Assembly: GCA_965370965.1 (NCBI GenBank)
Contig: CBDUWQ010000052.1
Location: forward strand, 1 to 20,536
DNA length: 20,536 nucleotides
Reading direction: 5' to 3'
DNA from: GH45 sp965370965
Lineage (GTDB): Bacteria; Bacteroidota; Bacteroidia; Bacteroidales; SZUA-534
The position numbers and the translations under genes are program-made. This document shows, one piece after another, positions 6,537 through 12,951 of the stretch. Numbering within the stretch: position 1 is the first letter of the stretch; the number at the start of each line of letters is the position of its first letter. The notes under the pieces were generated by a model. The model saw nothing but the letters and a program-made list of their open reading frames with translations, ran no database searches and was not told where the DNA came from.

Positions 6537-8312
6537 ATGGTTAACTGGGGCAAAGTGTCGAAATATCGGCTCAGATTGTTTTTTAATTTCTTTTTTCTAT
6601 TTGTGGTCTTTGCAATTGTTATTGGTGTTTTTCAATACAGGCGCGAAAAATTGTACCGTATTGGAAAATTGGAAAATTCTCTTAAAACATATGTTAACTT
6701 GGTAAATGGGTACATTAAAGCTAATGGCATTGATACAACGTTGCAATACTCTACCCTAAAAGACTTTAATGCTATATTTCCGCAAAAGGAACTGCGCATT
6801 TCGGTAATAGGCAAATCAGGAGTTGTGCTATTTGATTCGTTTGTTGATGATTACAATAACATGGAGAATCATTTGTTAAGACCGGAAATACAAGAGTCGT
6901 TAAATAAAAGTTTTGGGAAGACTATTAGGAAATCGGCAACCACAAGTTTTGATTATTACTATTGTGCCATAAGTTATGAGCACTATTTTGTACGGGCGGC
7001 CTTGCCTTATAATATACAGGTTAAGAATTATTTAAAAGCCGACACATATTTTATTTATGTAATTCTGCTGTTTTTTGTAATATTTGGGGTGGTGCTCATA
7101 TATTTGTCCGATAGGTTTGGAAAATCGATAACCACACTTCAAAATTTTGCCCGGCAGGCTGCTATCGGTACCCTAACGGCCATTAAAACAGAGTTTCCGA
7201 AAAATGAACTTGGCTTAATTGGCGAGCAAGTTGTTGAGGTTTACAACCGCCTGCAAAAAGCAAAAAAAGCACTATCAACTGAGCGCGAAAAGCTTATAAG
7301 GCATTTGCAGATATCGCACGAGGGCATTGCCGTTTTTACAAAAGACAAAAAGCAACTGCTTGCCAACAACCATTTTATTCAATATTTGAATACTATTTCA
7401 GATGAGTCGGCAGTTAACCCAAATAGTTTTTTTACCAATAGCGATTTGGCGTCAATAAACAAGTTTATTGATAAAAGCATCAGTAATAATAAAAACATAA
7501 TAAACGATTCGCTAAGCAGTATTTTAACTCTAAATAAAAATGGTAAATACTTTGTTATTCAAGCAATTGTATTTAACGACAGGAGTTTTGAGATTTCAAT
7601 AAACGATGTAACTAAACTTGAAAAGGAGAAGAAGCTTAAACAACAGATGACAAGCAATATTGCCCATGAGCTGAAAACCCCGGTAAGCTCAATACTTGGG
7701 TATTTAGAGACAATAATCTCATCGGAGATGGACAAAGAGAAGATGAAATTCTTTTTGGAGCGTTCATACATACAAACCCAGCGTTTGTCGGCATTAATAC
7801 AGGATATTTCGTTATTGAACAAAATTGAAGAGGCTTCAGATTTATTTGAAACAGAACAACTTAACGTAAAAAAAACGGTAGGCTTGGTTATTGATGATTT
7901 ACGTATGAAAATTGATGAGAAAAATATTAGCGTAAGTATCGACATGGCTGATGATATAGAGATAAAGGCAAATCAGTCTATTTTTTATTCTATTTGGCGC
8001 AATTTGGTTGAAAACTCGGTAAACTATGCCGGTAATAATATTAGCATAAACATTAAAAATTACCATGAAGATGTTACGTTTTTATATTTTTCGTACTCCG
8101 ACACTGGCAGCGGCATACCTGAAAAACATTTGGCACGCATATTTGAGCGTTTTTATCGGGTTGACAGCGGACGTGCCCGCACCAATGGCGGTACCGGTTT
8201 AGGTTTATCAATTGTTAAAAACGGTGTGCAGTTTCATAAGGGCGAAATATCGGTTAAAAAACCTAAACAGGGTGGTATCGAATTTATATTCTCTATGTGT
8301 AAAAAGGTGTAA
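6537..8312 (+). CDS. Membrane sensor histidine kinase (PhoR-like architecture)
   Basis: This is a 591-residue inner-membrane kinase. A first membrane helix (about 14-33) and a second (about 171-190) enclose a periplasmic sensor domain of about 135 residues. The cytoplasmic part has a HAMP-like linker (191-245), a PAS-like domain (about 250-360) and a HisKA helix with phosphoacceptor His377 in NIAHELKTP. The HATPase domain has the N box with Asn493, DTGSGIP (522-528), FERFYRVD and GGTGLGLSIV. Every catalytic motif is intact, including the E-x-x-T motif after the histidine that supports phosphatase activity. It starts 12 bases after the winged-helix gene, the usual regulator-kinase order, yet that regulator cannot accept a phosphate. 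A receiver protein must lie elsewhere, or signalling works differently. The signal is unknown; I see no phosphate-uptake genes here that would justify calling it PhoR. Confidence 0.93.
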   Translation: MVNWGKVSKYRLRLFFNFFFLFVVFAIVIGVFQYRREKLYRIGKLENSLKTYVNLVNGYIKANGIDTTLQYSTLKDFNAIFPQKELRISVIGKSGVVLFDSFVDDYNNMENHLLRPEIQESLNKSFGKTIRKSATTSFDYYYCAISYEHYFVRAALPYNIQVKNYLKADTYFIYVILLFFVIFGVVLIYLSDRFGKSITTLQNFARQAAIGTLTAIKTEFPKNELGLIGEQVVEVYNRLQKAKKALSTEREKLIRHLQISHEGIAVFTKDKKQLLANNHFIQYLNTISDESAVNPNSFFTNSDLASINKFIDKSISNNKNIINDSLSSILTLNKNGKYFVIQAIVFNDRSFEISINDVTKLEKEKKLKQQMTSNIAHELKTPVSSILGYLETIISSEMDKEKMKFFLERSYIQTQRLSALIQDISLLNKIEEASDLFETEQLNVKKTVGLVIDDLRMKIDEKNISVSIDMADDIEIKANQSIFYSIWRNLVENSVNYAGNNISINIKNYHEDVTFLYFSYSDTGSGIPEKHLARIFERFYRVDSGRARTNGGTGLGLSIVKNGVQFHKGEISVKKPKQGGIEFIFSMCKKV

Positions 8313-8348
8313 TTGCCTCTTTATATAAATAAATTTTTGTTAGACATT

Positions 8349-8443
8349 AAATTCGTAAAATTAGAATGTGGTTCATTGGCTAACAGCGAGTTGAAATGAG
8401 TTTGCTTTACTCTTATTTTGCAAGCCATGCCTTCACTAACAAG
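8349..8443. repeat. Dispersed 95-bp repeat, copy A
   Basis: This copy aligns without gaps to 17912-18006 in the same orientation, with 79 of 95 positions identical. The last part, TTTGCAAGCC followed after one mismatch by GCCTTCACTAACAAG, is the best conserved. The copy lies between the convergent kinase and hemerythrin genes and ends six bases before the hemerythrin stop codon. No open reading frame is conserved within it. Confidence 0.8.
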
Positions 8444-8449
8444 TATGAG

Positions 8450-8857
8450 TTATTTTGCCCCTTTTTCCAAATAGAAGTCAACATATTGCATATCGGTTTC
8501 TAAAATATGCTCTTTAAACCAGTCTTTTAAAAAGTTTGTAAGTTCAAATGAAAAAACCAAAACACCCTCATTAAATCTTCTTTCAACATCGTTTACTTTA
8601 TCAATAAATACATCATGCTCTTTTATGTGAGATTCAGAATCAGGAAAATTGAATTCTTTATAGTATTCCTCTTCAGTATTAAAATGAAAAATTGAATAAT
8701 CTTTCATCTTCATAAGCAATTCAAAAATACTCTCATTGTTTGTTTTTGATTTTATGCTTTCGTAAAATTCATTAATCATATCAATCAGTTTTTTATGCTG
8801 ATCATCAATCTTTTTTATTTTAACGCTATACGATTCGTTCCAAACCAATAATGCCAT
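8450..8857 (-). CDS. Bacteriohemerythrin
   Basis: This 135-residue cytoplasmic four-helix-bundle protein has a non-haem di-iron site that reversibly binds oxygen. All the expected ligands are present: His21, His58, Glu62, His77, His81, His117 and Asp122, in the characteristic segments DDQHKKL, HFNTEEEYY, HIKEHDVF and HILETDMQY. The N-terminus MALLVWNESYSV is typical of single-domain bacterial hemerythrins, and length is normal. There is no signal peptide or fused signalling domain. It has its own putative promoter (CAAAAGTA at 8885-8892 on the plus strand), so it is probably transcribed separately from the amidotransferase gene upstream. Likely roles are oxygen storage, delivery to oxygen-using enzymes, or protection of oxygen-sensitive ones in a micro-oxic lifestyle. 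Confidence 0.95.
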   Translation of the reverse strand: MALLVWNESYSVKIKKIDDQHKKLIDMINEFYESIKSKTNNESIFELLMKMKDYSIFHFNTEEEYYKEFNFPDSESHIKEHDVFIDKVNDVERRFNEGVLVFSFELTNFLKDWFKEHILETDMQYVDFYLEKGAK

Positions 8858-8884
8858 AATTTTGTAATTTTGTTAGTAACGCTA

Positions 8885-8892
8885 CAAAAGTA
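8885..8892 (-). promoter_or_regulatory. Putative -7 box for the bacteriohemerythrin gene
   Basis: Read on the minus strand this is TACTTTTG, an exact TAnnTTTG match, 27 bases upstream of the hemerythrin ATG. No TTG sits at the expected -33 position. Confidence 0.45.
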
Positions 8893-8909
8893 AAAAAAAA
8901 CATAAAATA

Positions 8910-9656
8910 CTATTTTACTTTATCAATAAAAAGTTTTCCAATTTGATGTGAAATACTATTGTTTAAGCTTTCAGGATGCCACTGTACTCCAACAACAAAC
9001 GGGTGTGTGCTTTTTTCTATTAACTCAATTGATTCAATAATACTATCGGGTGCATATGCAGCAACCATAAAATTTGGGGCAATTGCATCAATTGATTGAT
9101 GGTGGTGGCTGTTTACCCAAATTGTGTCAAATATCAATTGCTTTTCAATCCATGAGTCTTGTGCTGGAATTATATAATGGGCACTATCGTTTTTATATCT
9201 GTGGCTAATATTGCTATGGGGAAAAAATGTTGGGATATCGGGAATAAGCGTACCTCCATTAGCCACGTTCATAATTTGGTTGCCACGGCATATACCTAAA
9301 AGCGGGATTTTGTTTTTTATTGCATAATGAATCATTAATATCTCAATACTGTCGCGGTAATTATCGGGTGTTTCGCATAAGCTGTCATATTCATGTTTAT
9401 TGTAAAGCAGTGGGTTTACATCTTCGCCTCCTCCAATTACCACACCATTTGCCATTTGTAAATAAAAGTCCATTGAGTCGGTAGGTATGGTATAAAAAAC
9501 TTTTGTTGTAATATTAGAGTCAATATTTTTTAGCCAATTATTAATATTCGAGTTATAATCTTTTGAAATTAGGATTAAAGTATGATGTTTTTCGGTTGTA
9601 TAACAGCTAAATAATCCTATAAATGAAAATATTATTGCAAATGTTTTTATGTTCAT
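8910..9656 (-). CDS. Class I glutamine-amidotransferase-like (peptidase C26) lipoprotein
   Basis: This 248-residue protein belongs to the class I glutamine amidotransferase / gamma-glutamyl hydrolase fold. The nucleophile is Cys123 in LLGICRGNQ, and the acid-base pair is His227 and Glu229 in VGVQWHPES; the oxyanion region VIGGGEDVNP (73-82) is intact. The frame runs upstream to 9806 inside the transglutaminase gene, but the ATG at 9656 gives a lipoprotein signal, IIFSFIGLFSC, with lipidated Cys18. Ten bases separate it from the previous stop. Cytoplasmic relatives such as PuuD cleave gamma-glutamyl amides. Here export implies a periplasmic or surface substrate, perhaps gamma-glutamyl peptides or cell-wall fragments, which is inference. 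It is the last gene of the four-gene minus-strand string. Confidence 0.88.
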   Translation of the reverse strand: MNIKTFAIIFSFIGLFSCYTTEKHHTLILISKDYNSNINNWLKNIDSNITTKVFYTIPTDSMDFYLQMANGVVIGGGEDVNPLLYNKHEYDSLCETPDNYRDSIEILMIHYAIKNKIPLLGICRGNQIMNVANGGTLIPDIPTFFPHSNISHRYKNDSAHYIIPAQDSWIEKQLIFDTIWVNSHHHQSIDAIAPNFMVAAYAPDSIIESIELIEKSTHPFVVGVQWHPESLNNSISHQIGKLFIDKVK

Positions 9657-9666
9657 AATGGTATAT

Positions 9667-10713
9667 TTATTGATTAATAAATTTCTCAAGGCTTTTAATA
9701 TTCTCTTTTGTTGATTTAATATTTTGTTTGCATGTATTAACGGCACTTTTGGAATGTTCTGTTTTGCTTTTGCGCAAAAACTGTAGTGCCTTTTCGTTAA
9801 TCTCAAGTATCTGCCTGTTTAATTTAAGGGCTTGTTTATAATCTTTATTATTATAATAGTTGTTTAGTTCAGCACCCATTTCATACGATAGGTTTAAAAG
9901 TGCATAGCCCGGAGCTTCAACATTATCGGGGTTAAATTTAAAAGCGCGCTCTGCCGATTGCATTTGCTGATTTGCTGGATTAAGTTTTAGGTAAGCAGCA
10001 ATAGTATCGGTAAAGTTGAATGTGCCGTTGCAGTTTTGTAGTATTTGGGAAATGTGAATATCACTTTTTTTATAATCGTTAATTGATATTGGGCATGTAA
10101 TAAGTTGCCACATTGGGTCGCTTGGCAAATGCTTTAAAATAAAGTGCTCGGGTTTTGGCAAAAAGTATTCAGCAGTAAATTTTTTTACATACTTTTTGTT
10201 ATCATTTACATATCCGCTACCCCAAGTGGCATCAACCAGTTGCCAGTTATTGTTTATATATATAGCATTCCATGCATGGTCTGAATTATGAAAATCTTTT
10301 TGCGATGAATATCCATACCCCTTACTATACCCCGATACTAAATGGCACGGAATATTACTGAATTGACATAATTCCTTAAACAGTTGGGCGTACCCTTGGC
10401 ATACTGCTTTTTTGTATTTTAGTACATCTTCGGTATTTGTTTTGGGGTTAGGGTTGTTTGAAAAGAAAGCTTTTGTATCATATTTAATATTATAAGCCAG
10501 CCATACATAATATGCCCGTACTTTTTTAATATCGGTTGAGGCTTTTTTGTTTAAATAAGCTGCCAAAGTTTTTGTCGTTTTTTGAGCCGACTTTGGGGCT
10601 GATTGAGCATAGGTGTCAATGGCTGAAAAGTTTTGTGCCATAATTCCATTTGTAATTCCAAAAAGAAAAAGGAATATACCGAAGAGTTTAGTTAGTCTTG
10701 AAAATGGTATCAT
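9667..10713 (-). CDS. Exported transglutaminase-like protein
   Basis: This 348-residue protein has a hydrophobic N-terminal signal (about 8-26, ending MAQ). Its transglutaminase-like cysteine-protease domain shows the full catalytic triad: Cys105 in KKAVCQGYAQLF, His146 in SDHAWNAIYI and Asp161 in QLVDATWGSG. The region before it (ADFW-type motif YYVWLAYNIKYDT, 68-80) is typical of the Kyphoscoliosis-like bacterial branch. The C-terminal part (about 225-348) is helical and rich in Asn, Lys and Gln, possibly TPR-like or coiled. Such proteins more often act as peptidases or protein-modifying enzymes than as true crosslinkers. It lies 9 bases after the membrane-protein gene and 10 before the amidotransferase lipoprotein, which suggests both act on the same extracytoplasmic material. 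Confidence 0.88.
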   Translation of the reverse strand: MIPFSRLTKLFGIFLFLFGITNGIMAQNFSAIDTYAQSAPKSAQKTTKTLAAYLNKKASTDIKKVRAYYVWLAYNIKYDTKAFFSNNPNPKTNTEDVLKYKKAVCQGYAQLFKELCQFSNIPCHLVSGYSKGYGYSSQKDFHNSDHAWNAIYINNNWQLVDATWGSGYVNDNKKYVKKFTAEYFLPKPEHFILKHLPSDPMWQLITCPISINDYKKSDIHISQILQNCNGTFNFTDTIAAYLKLNPANQQMQSAERAFKFNPDNVEAPGYALLNLSYEMGAELNNYYNNKDYKQALKLNRQILEINEKALQFLRKSKTEHSKSAVNTCKQNIKSTKENIKSLEKFINQ

Positions 10714-10722
10714 ATTAAATAT

Positions 10723-11541
10723 TTATCCTTGTGTAACAGAACCAGTAGCGTAATCGAGCTCAGAACCAAACATACTATGAGGAATTGAGAATATTAATAA
10801 TAGCACAAAAGCTGCTGCAATAAGCCATCCTAATTGTTTTTGTTTGCGATACATTAATAGTGCAATAATCCATGCTATAAAAGCAATTAGTGTTTTGTTA
10901 TCGGTTAAATCCCATCCAAAAGGCACGCCTGTCCATAAATCGCCAAAGGCATAAAGCTGCACAATAGGACCAAATATCATTCCGCCAAGTGTTAGAAATG
11001 CTAGTGTAAGCCATCCGTAAAGTATGGCTTTTTCTCTTTTTGCTATGGCCATAATTGCTGTAAAGCTTGATAGCATCATGGCTAAAAACATAAATAAAAT
11101 ATGAGGAATTAAAATCCCGATTGGTACACCTCCCTTAAATCTTGTTATTGTATGAAAATCATTGGGTGCGTTTAGCAAGATGCCATTTTTATAAAAATCA
11201 ACTTTATACTCAACCTTTCCGGCCGGTGGCTGGTGGGGCAGTTTGCCTCTAAGTTCATTGCCTTTTCGCTGCATATCAACAACTGTCCAATTGGCATTGG
11301 TAGGATACTGCCTATACGATAATTTTGCCGAAACCCCATTATCGGCAATACTTAAAACAATTGGGCAATCGGTTTTACCACCGTGGCTGCGTACAAGTTT
11401 TAATATGTATGTATCATTATTAACATTAAGTTCAACTTTTTTAGGATATGATGGTCCTGTTGTTTTTTGATAAACTGCGGCAGATACTGTTATTATAAAG
11501 GCAAGTATCCAAAAGATGATAGTTTTAATAGTATTGTTCAT
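10723..11541 (-). CDS. Integral membrane protein with CcsA-like WWD-type motif
   Basis: I do not recognise a named family for this 272-residue protein. An N-terminal helix (about 7-23) anchors a beta-rich extracytoplasmic domain (about 33-132). Four membrane helices follow (about 141-165, 172-197, 215-230 and 238-256). Between the second and third of these is the loop LWTGVPFGWDLTDNKTLIAF (202-221), which recalls the tryptophan-rich WWD haem-handling loop of CcsA/CcmC proteins (W-x-W-D-x-x-E-x-x-x-L-I). It is flanked by histidines in the neighbouring helices, His147 and His255, as those proteins have. Haem binding is therefore possible but unproven; the canonical double-tryptophan core is reduced. 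It is the second gene of the tight minus-strand string. Confidence 0.75.
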   Translation of the reverse strand: MNNTIKTIIFWILAFIITVSAAVYQKTTGPSYPKKVELNVNNDTYILKLVRSHGGKTDCPIVLSIADNGVSAKLSYRQYPTNANWTVVDMQRKGNELRGKLPHQPPAGKVEYKVDFYKNGILLNAPNDFHTITRFKGGVPIGILIPHILFMFLAMMLSSFTAIMAIAKREKAILYGWLTLAFLTLGGMIFGPIVQLYAFGDLWTGVPFGWDLTDNKTLIAFIAWIIALLMYRKQKQLGWLIAAAFVLLLIFSIPHSMFGSELDYATGSVTQG

Positions 11542-11549
11542 AATTAAAA

Positions 11550-12371
11550 TTATATAATTTCTATATTTTTACTCTGTATTGTATTAAAATACTTGTTTAA
11601 AACTAAATAAATAGAATAGCAAATCAATAAGCATAGTATAATTAGTGATATATAATAAACATTATTTCCAATTATATCATGTAAAGTAATATTAATGCTT
11701 TCGTATTTTTTTGCAAGATAAAAGCTAAACGAGTTATTAACAAAATGTATAAATATTCCGGGCCAAACAGATTGTGTTTTCCAGTATATCCAGCCAATGG
11801 CAATACCAATAGTAAAGGCTGCTATAAATTGCCAGGGGTTTAAATGTACTATACCAAATATTATAGCTGAAAAAACAATAGCTTTTTTAGGAGTGTACTT
11901 TTGCAGGAATTTTTTTAGCACTATGCCCCTAAAAATAAGCTCTTCGAATATAGGGGCGGCAATTGCAATGGTTAAATACCCTTGTAGGTTTAGCTGTACC
12001 ATCTGTTCGAATATCTTTTGTATTTTTTCAGGCATTGGTATTAGGCTAATAATGCTTTCCATTACTACAGACATGGCCACTACAAGGGGTATTAGCAATA
12101 AATATACAACTATGTTTACGTTTTTTGTGTCAAAATGAGAAACGAGCCACCATTTTTTAACAATAACAAGAACTATCCATAATGATGTGGTATAACTGAT
12201 AAAAATAGCCCATACATTAAGCCATGGAGCTACCTTTGTAATTATTTGTATTAATGATGTTGTTATTAAACTAATAACACCTACCAAAGCAATAATAATA
12301 AGGGCATGGTAAAAACCCGGTAGCTGTTTGTTTTTGTTTAATGAAAGGTTTGAGTACTGTTCTAAGTTCAT
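11550..12371 (-). CDS. CPBP-family intramembrane metalloprotease
   Basis: This 273-residue polytopic membrane protein belongs to the CPBP (Abi / Rce1-like) family of intramembrane glutamic/metal proteases. All three signature motifs are visible: EELIFR (143-148), FGIVH with His176, and HFVNN (209-213). About seven to eight hydrophobic helices span the chain. Bacterial members process membrane-embedded peptides or confer immunity to bacteriocins, but the substrate here cannot be told. It heads the four-gene string, 8 bases before the WWD-motif protein, and lies 44 bases after the GNAT gene, so readthrough from further upstream is possible. I see no -7 box directly in front of it. Confidence 0.9.
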   Translation of the reverse strand: MNLEQYSNLSLNKNKQLPGFYHALIIIALVGVISLITTSLIQIITKVAPWLNVWAIFISYTTSLWIVLVIVKKWWLVSHFDTKNVNIVVYLLLIPLVVAMSVVMESIISLIPMPEKIQKIFEQMVQLNLQGYLTIAIAAPIFEELIFRGIVLKKFLQKYTPKKAIVFSAIIFGIVHLNPWQFIAAFTIGIAIGWIYWKTQSVWPGIFIHFVNNSFSFYLAKKYESINITLHDIIGNNVYYISLIILCLLICYSIYLVLNKYFNTIQSKNIEII

Positions 12372-12415
12372 TTATTTGTTTTTTAATTCCTTTAAACTTC
12401 AATATCTGGTATCCT

Positions 12416-12859
12416 TCATTCTCTGTCCATCGTCTTGTGTCTAAAAATATACACTTTATAATCGCCCAAATATTTAAAGCCTGCATTTTTATATAAGTTA
12501 AACGCTATATTGTTTTTTTCGTGCACCTCAAGCTTAATTTGCATATTTTTATTTTCTGCAAACTTTAATGAAGGTTCAAGTAATTTGTGTGACATTTTTT
12601 TTCCTTGAAACTCAGGTTTTATTCCAAAGTGGTGTAGATACAGTCGTCTGCCGTCATTTGTAATCCACGATGTTCCAATTACTTTTTTAGTTTTTGTATG
12701 TTCAATCACAAAAAAGACACCGTTATGCTCAATGGTTTTTTTAATACTGTTAAGGTTATCGTTACGCTCGGGGTTGGTCAGCCCTGTTTCTAACCACAGT
12801 TCCCAAACATCGGCATAGTCTTCTTCAATAAATTCTCTAACAATAAATTCCGGTTGCAT
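12416..12859 (-). CDS. GNAT-family N-acetyltransferase
   Basis: This 147-residue cytoplasmic enzyme has the GNAT fold. It has an N-terminal VREFIEEDYADVWELW helix start, a VIGTSWI strand, the acetyl-CoA pyrophosphate-binding region IKPEFQGKKMSHKLL (80-94) and the C-terminal NNIAFNLYKNAGFKYLG (116-132) seen in RimI-like members. The CoA loop Q-G-K-K-M-S is a variant of the usual Q/R-x-x-G-x-G/A, but the helix and Asn/Tyr positions downstream are typical. The acceptor is unknown. It lies between the NfeD gene and the CPBP gene on the same strand; two hairpins separate it from NfeD. Confidence 0.88.
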   Translation of the reverse strand: MQPEFIVREFIEEDYADVWELWLETGLTNPERNDNLNSIKKTIEHNGVFFVIEHTKTKKVIGTSWITNDGRRLYLHHFGIKPEFQGKKMSHKLLEPSLKFAENKNMQIKLEVHEKNNIAFNLYKNAGFKYLGDYKVYIFRHKTMDRE

Positions 12860-12885
12860 TTTATTTGGTTTTTATTACTCAAATT

Positions 12886-12926
12886 GAGCGATTCTCGCTC
12901 ACTGTCTGCCCCAATATTTATCGGGG
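12886..12926 (-). other. Tandem hairpins between the NfeD and GNAT genes
   Basis: GAGCGA-TTC-TCGCTC (12886-12900) is a perfect six-base stem, and CCCC/GGGG (12909-12912 and 12923-12926) forms a second hairpin. On the minus strand they follow the NfeD stop by about 26 bases and have no long T tract after them. They may attenuate transcription or protect the 3' end of the NfeD message; classical termination is uncertain. Confidence 0.4.
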
Positions 12927-12951
12927 ACTGAGAAGTTGTATGGTTTTGACT

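Noticed and set aside
7559..7945. 128-residue open frame antisense to the kinase gene
   Set aside because: It is a shadow of the kinase coding sequence, without recognisable domains or a start context.
6246..8312. Calling the pair PhoB/PhoR
   Set aside because: The kinase has PhoR-like architecture, but there is no receiver, no pst/pho gene and no visible Pho box in the window, so the name would be unsupported.
8349..8443. CRISPR or tandem repeats
   Set aside because: The copies are single and 9.5 kb apart; there is no array with regular spacers anywhere in the window.
12271..12486. 71-residue minus-strand frame between the GNAT and CPBP genes
   Set aside because: It overlaps both genes in another frame and has no recognisable motif.
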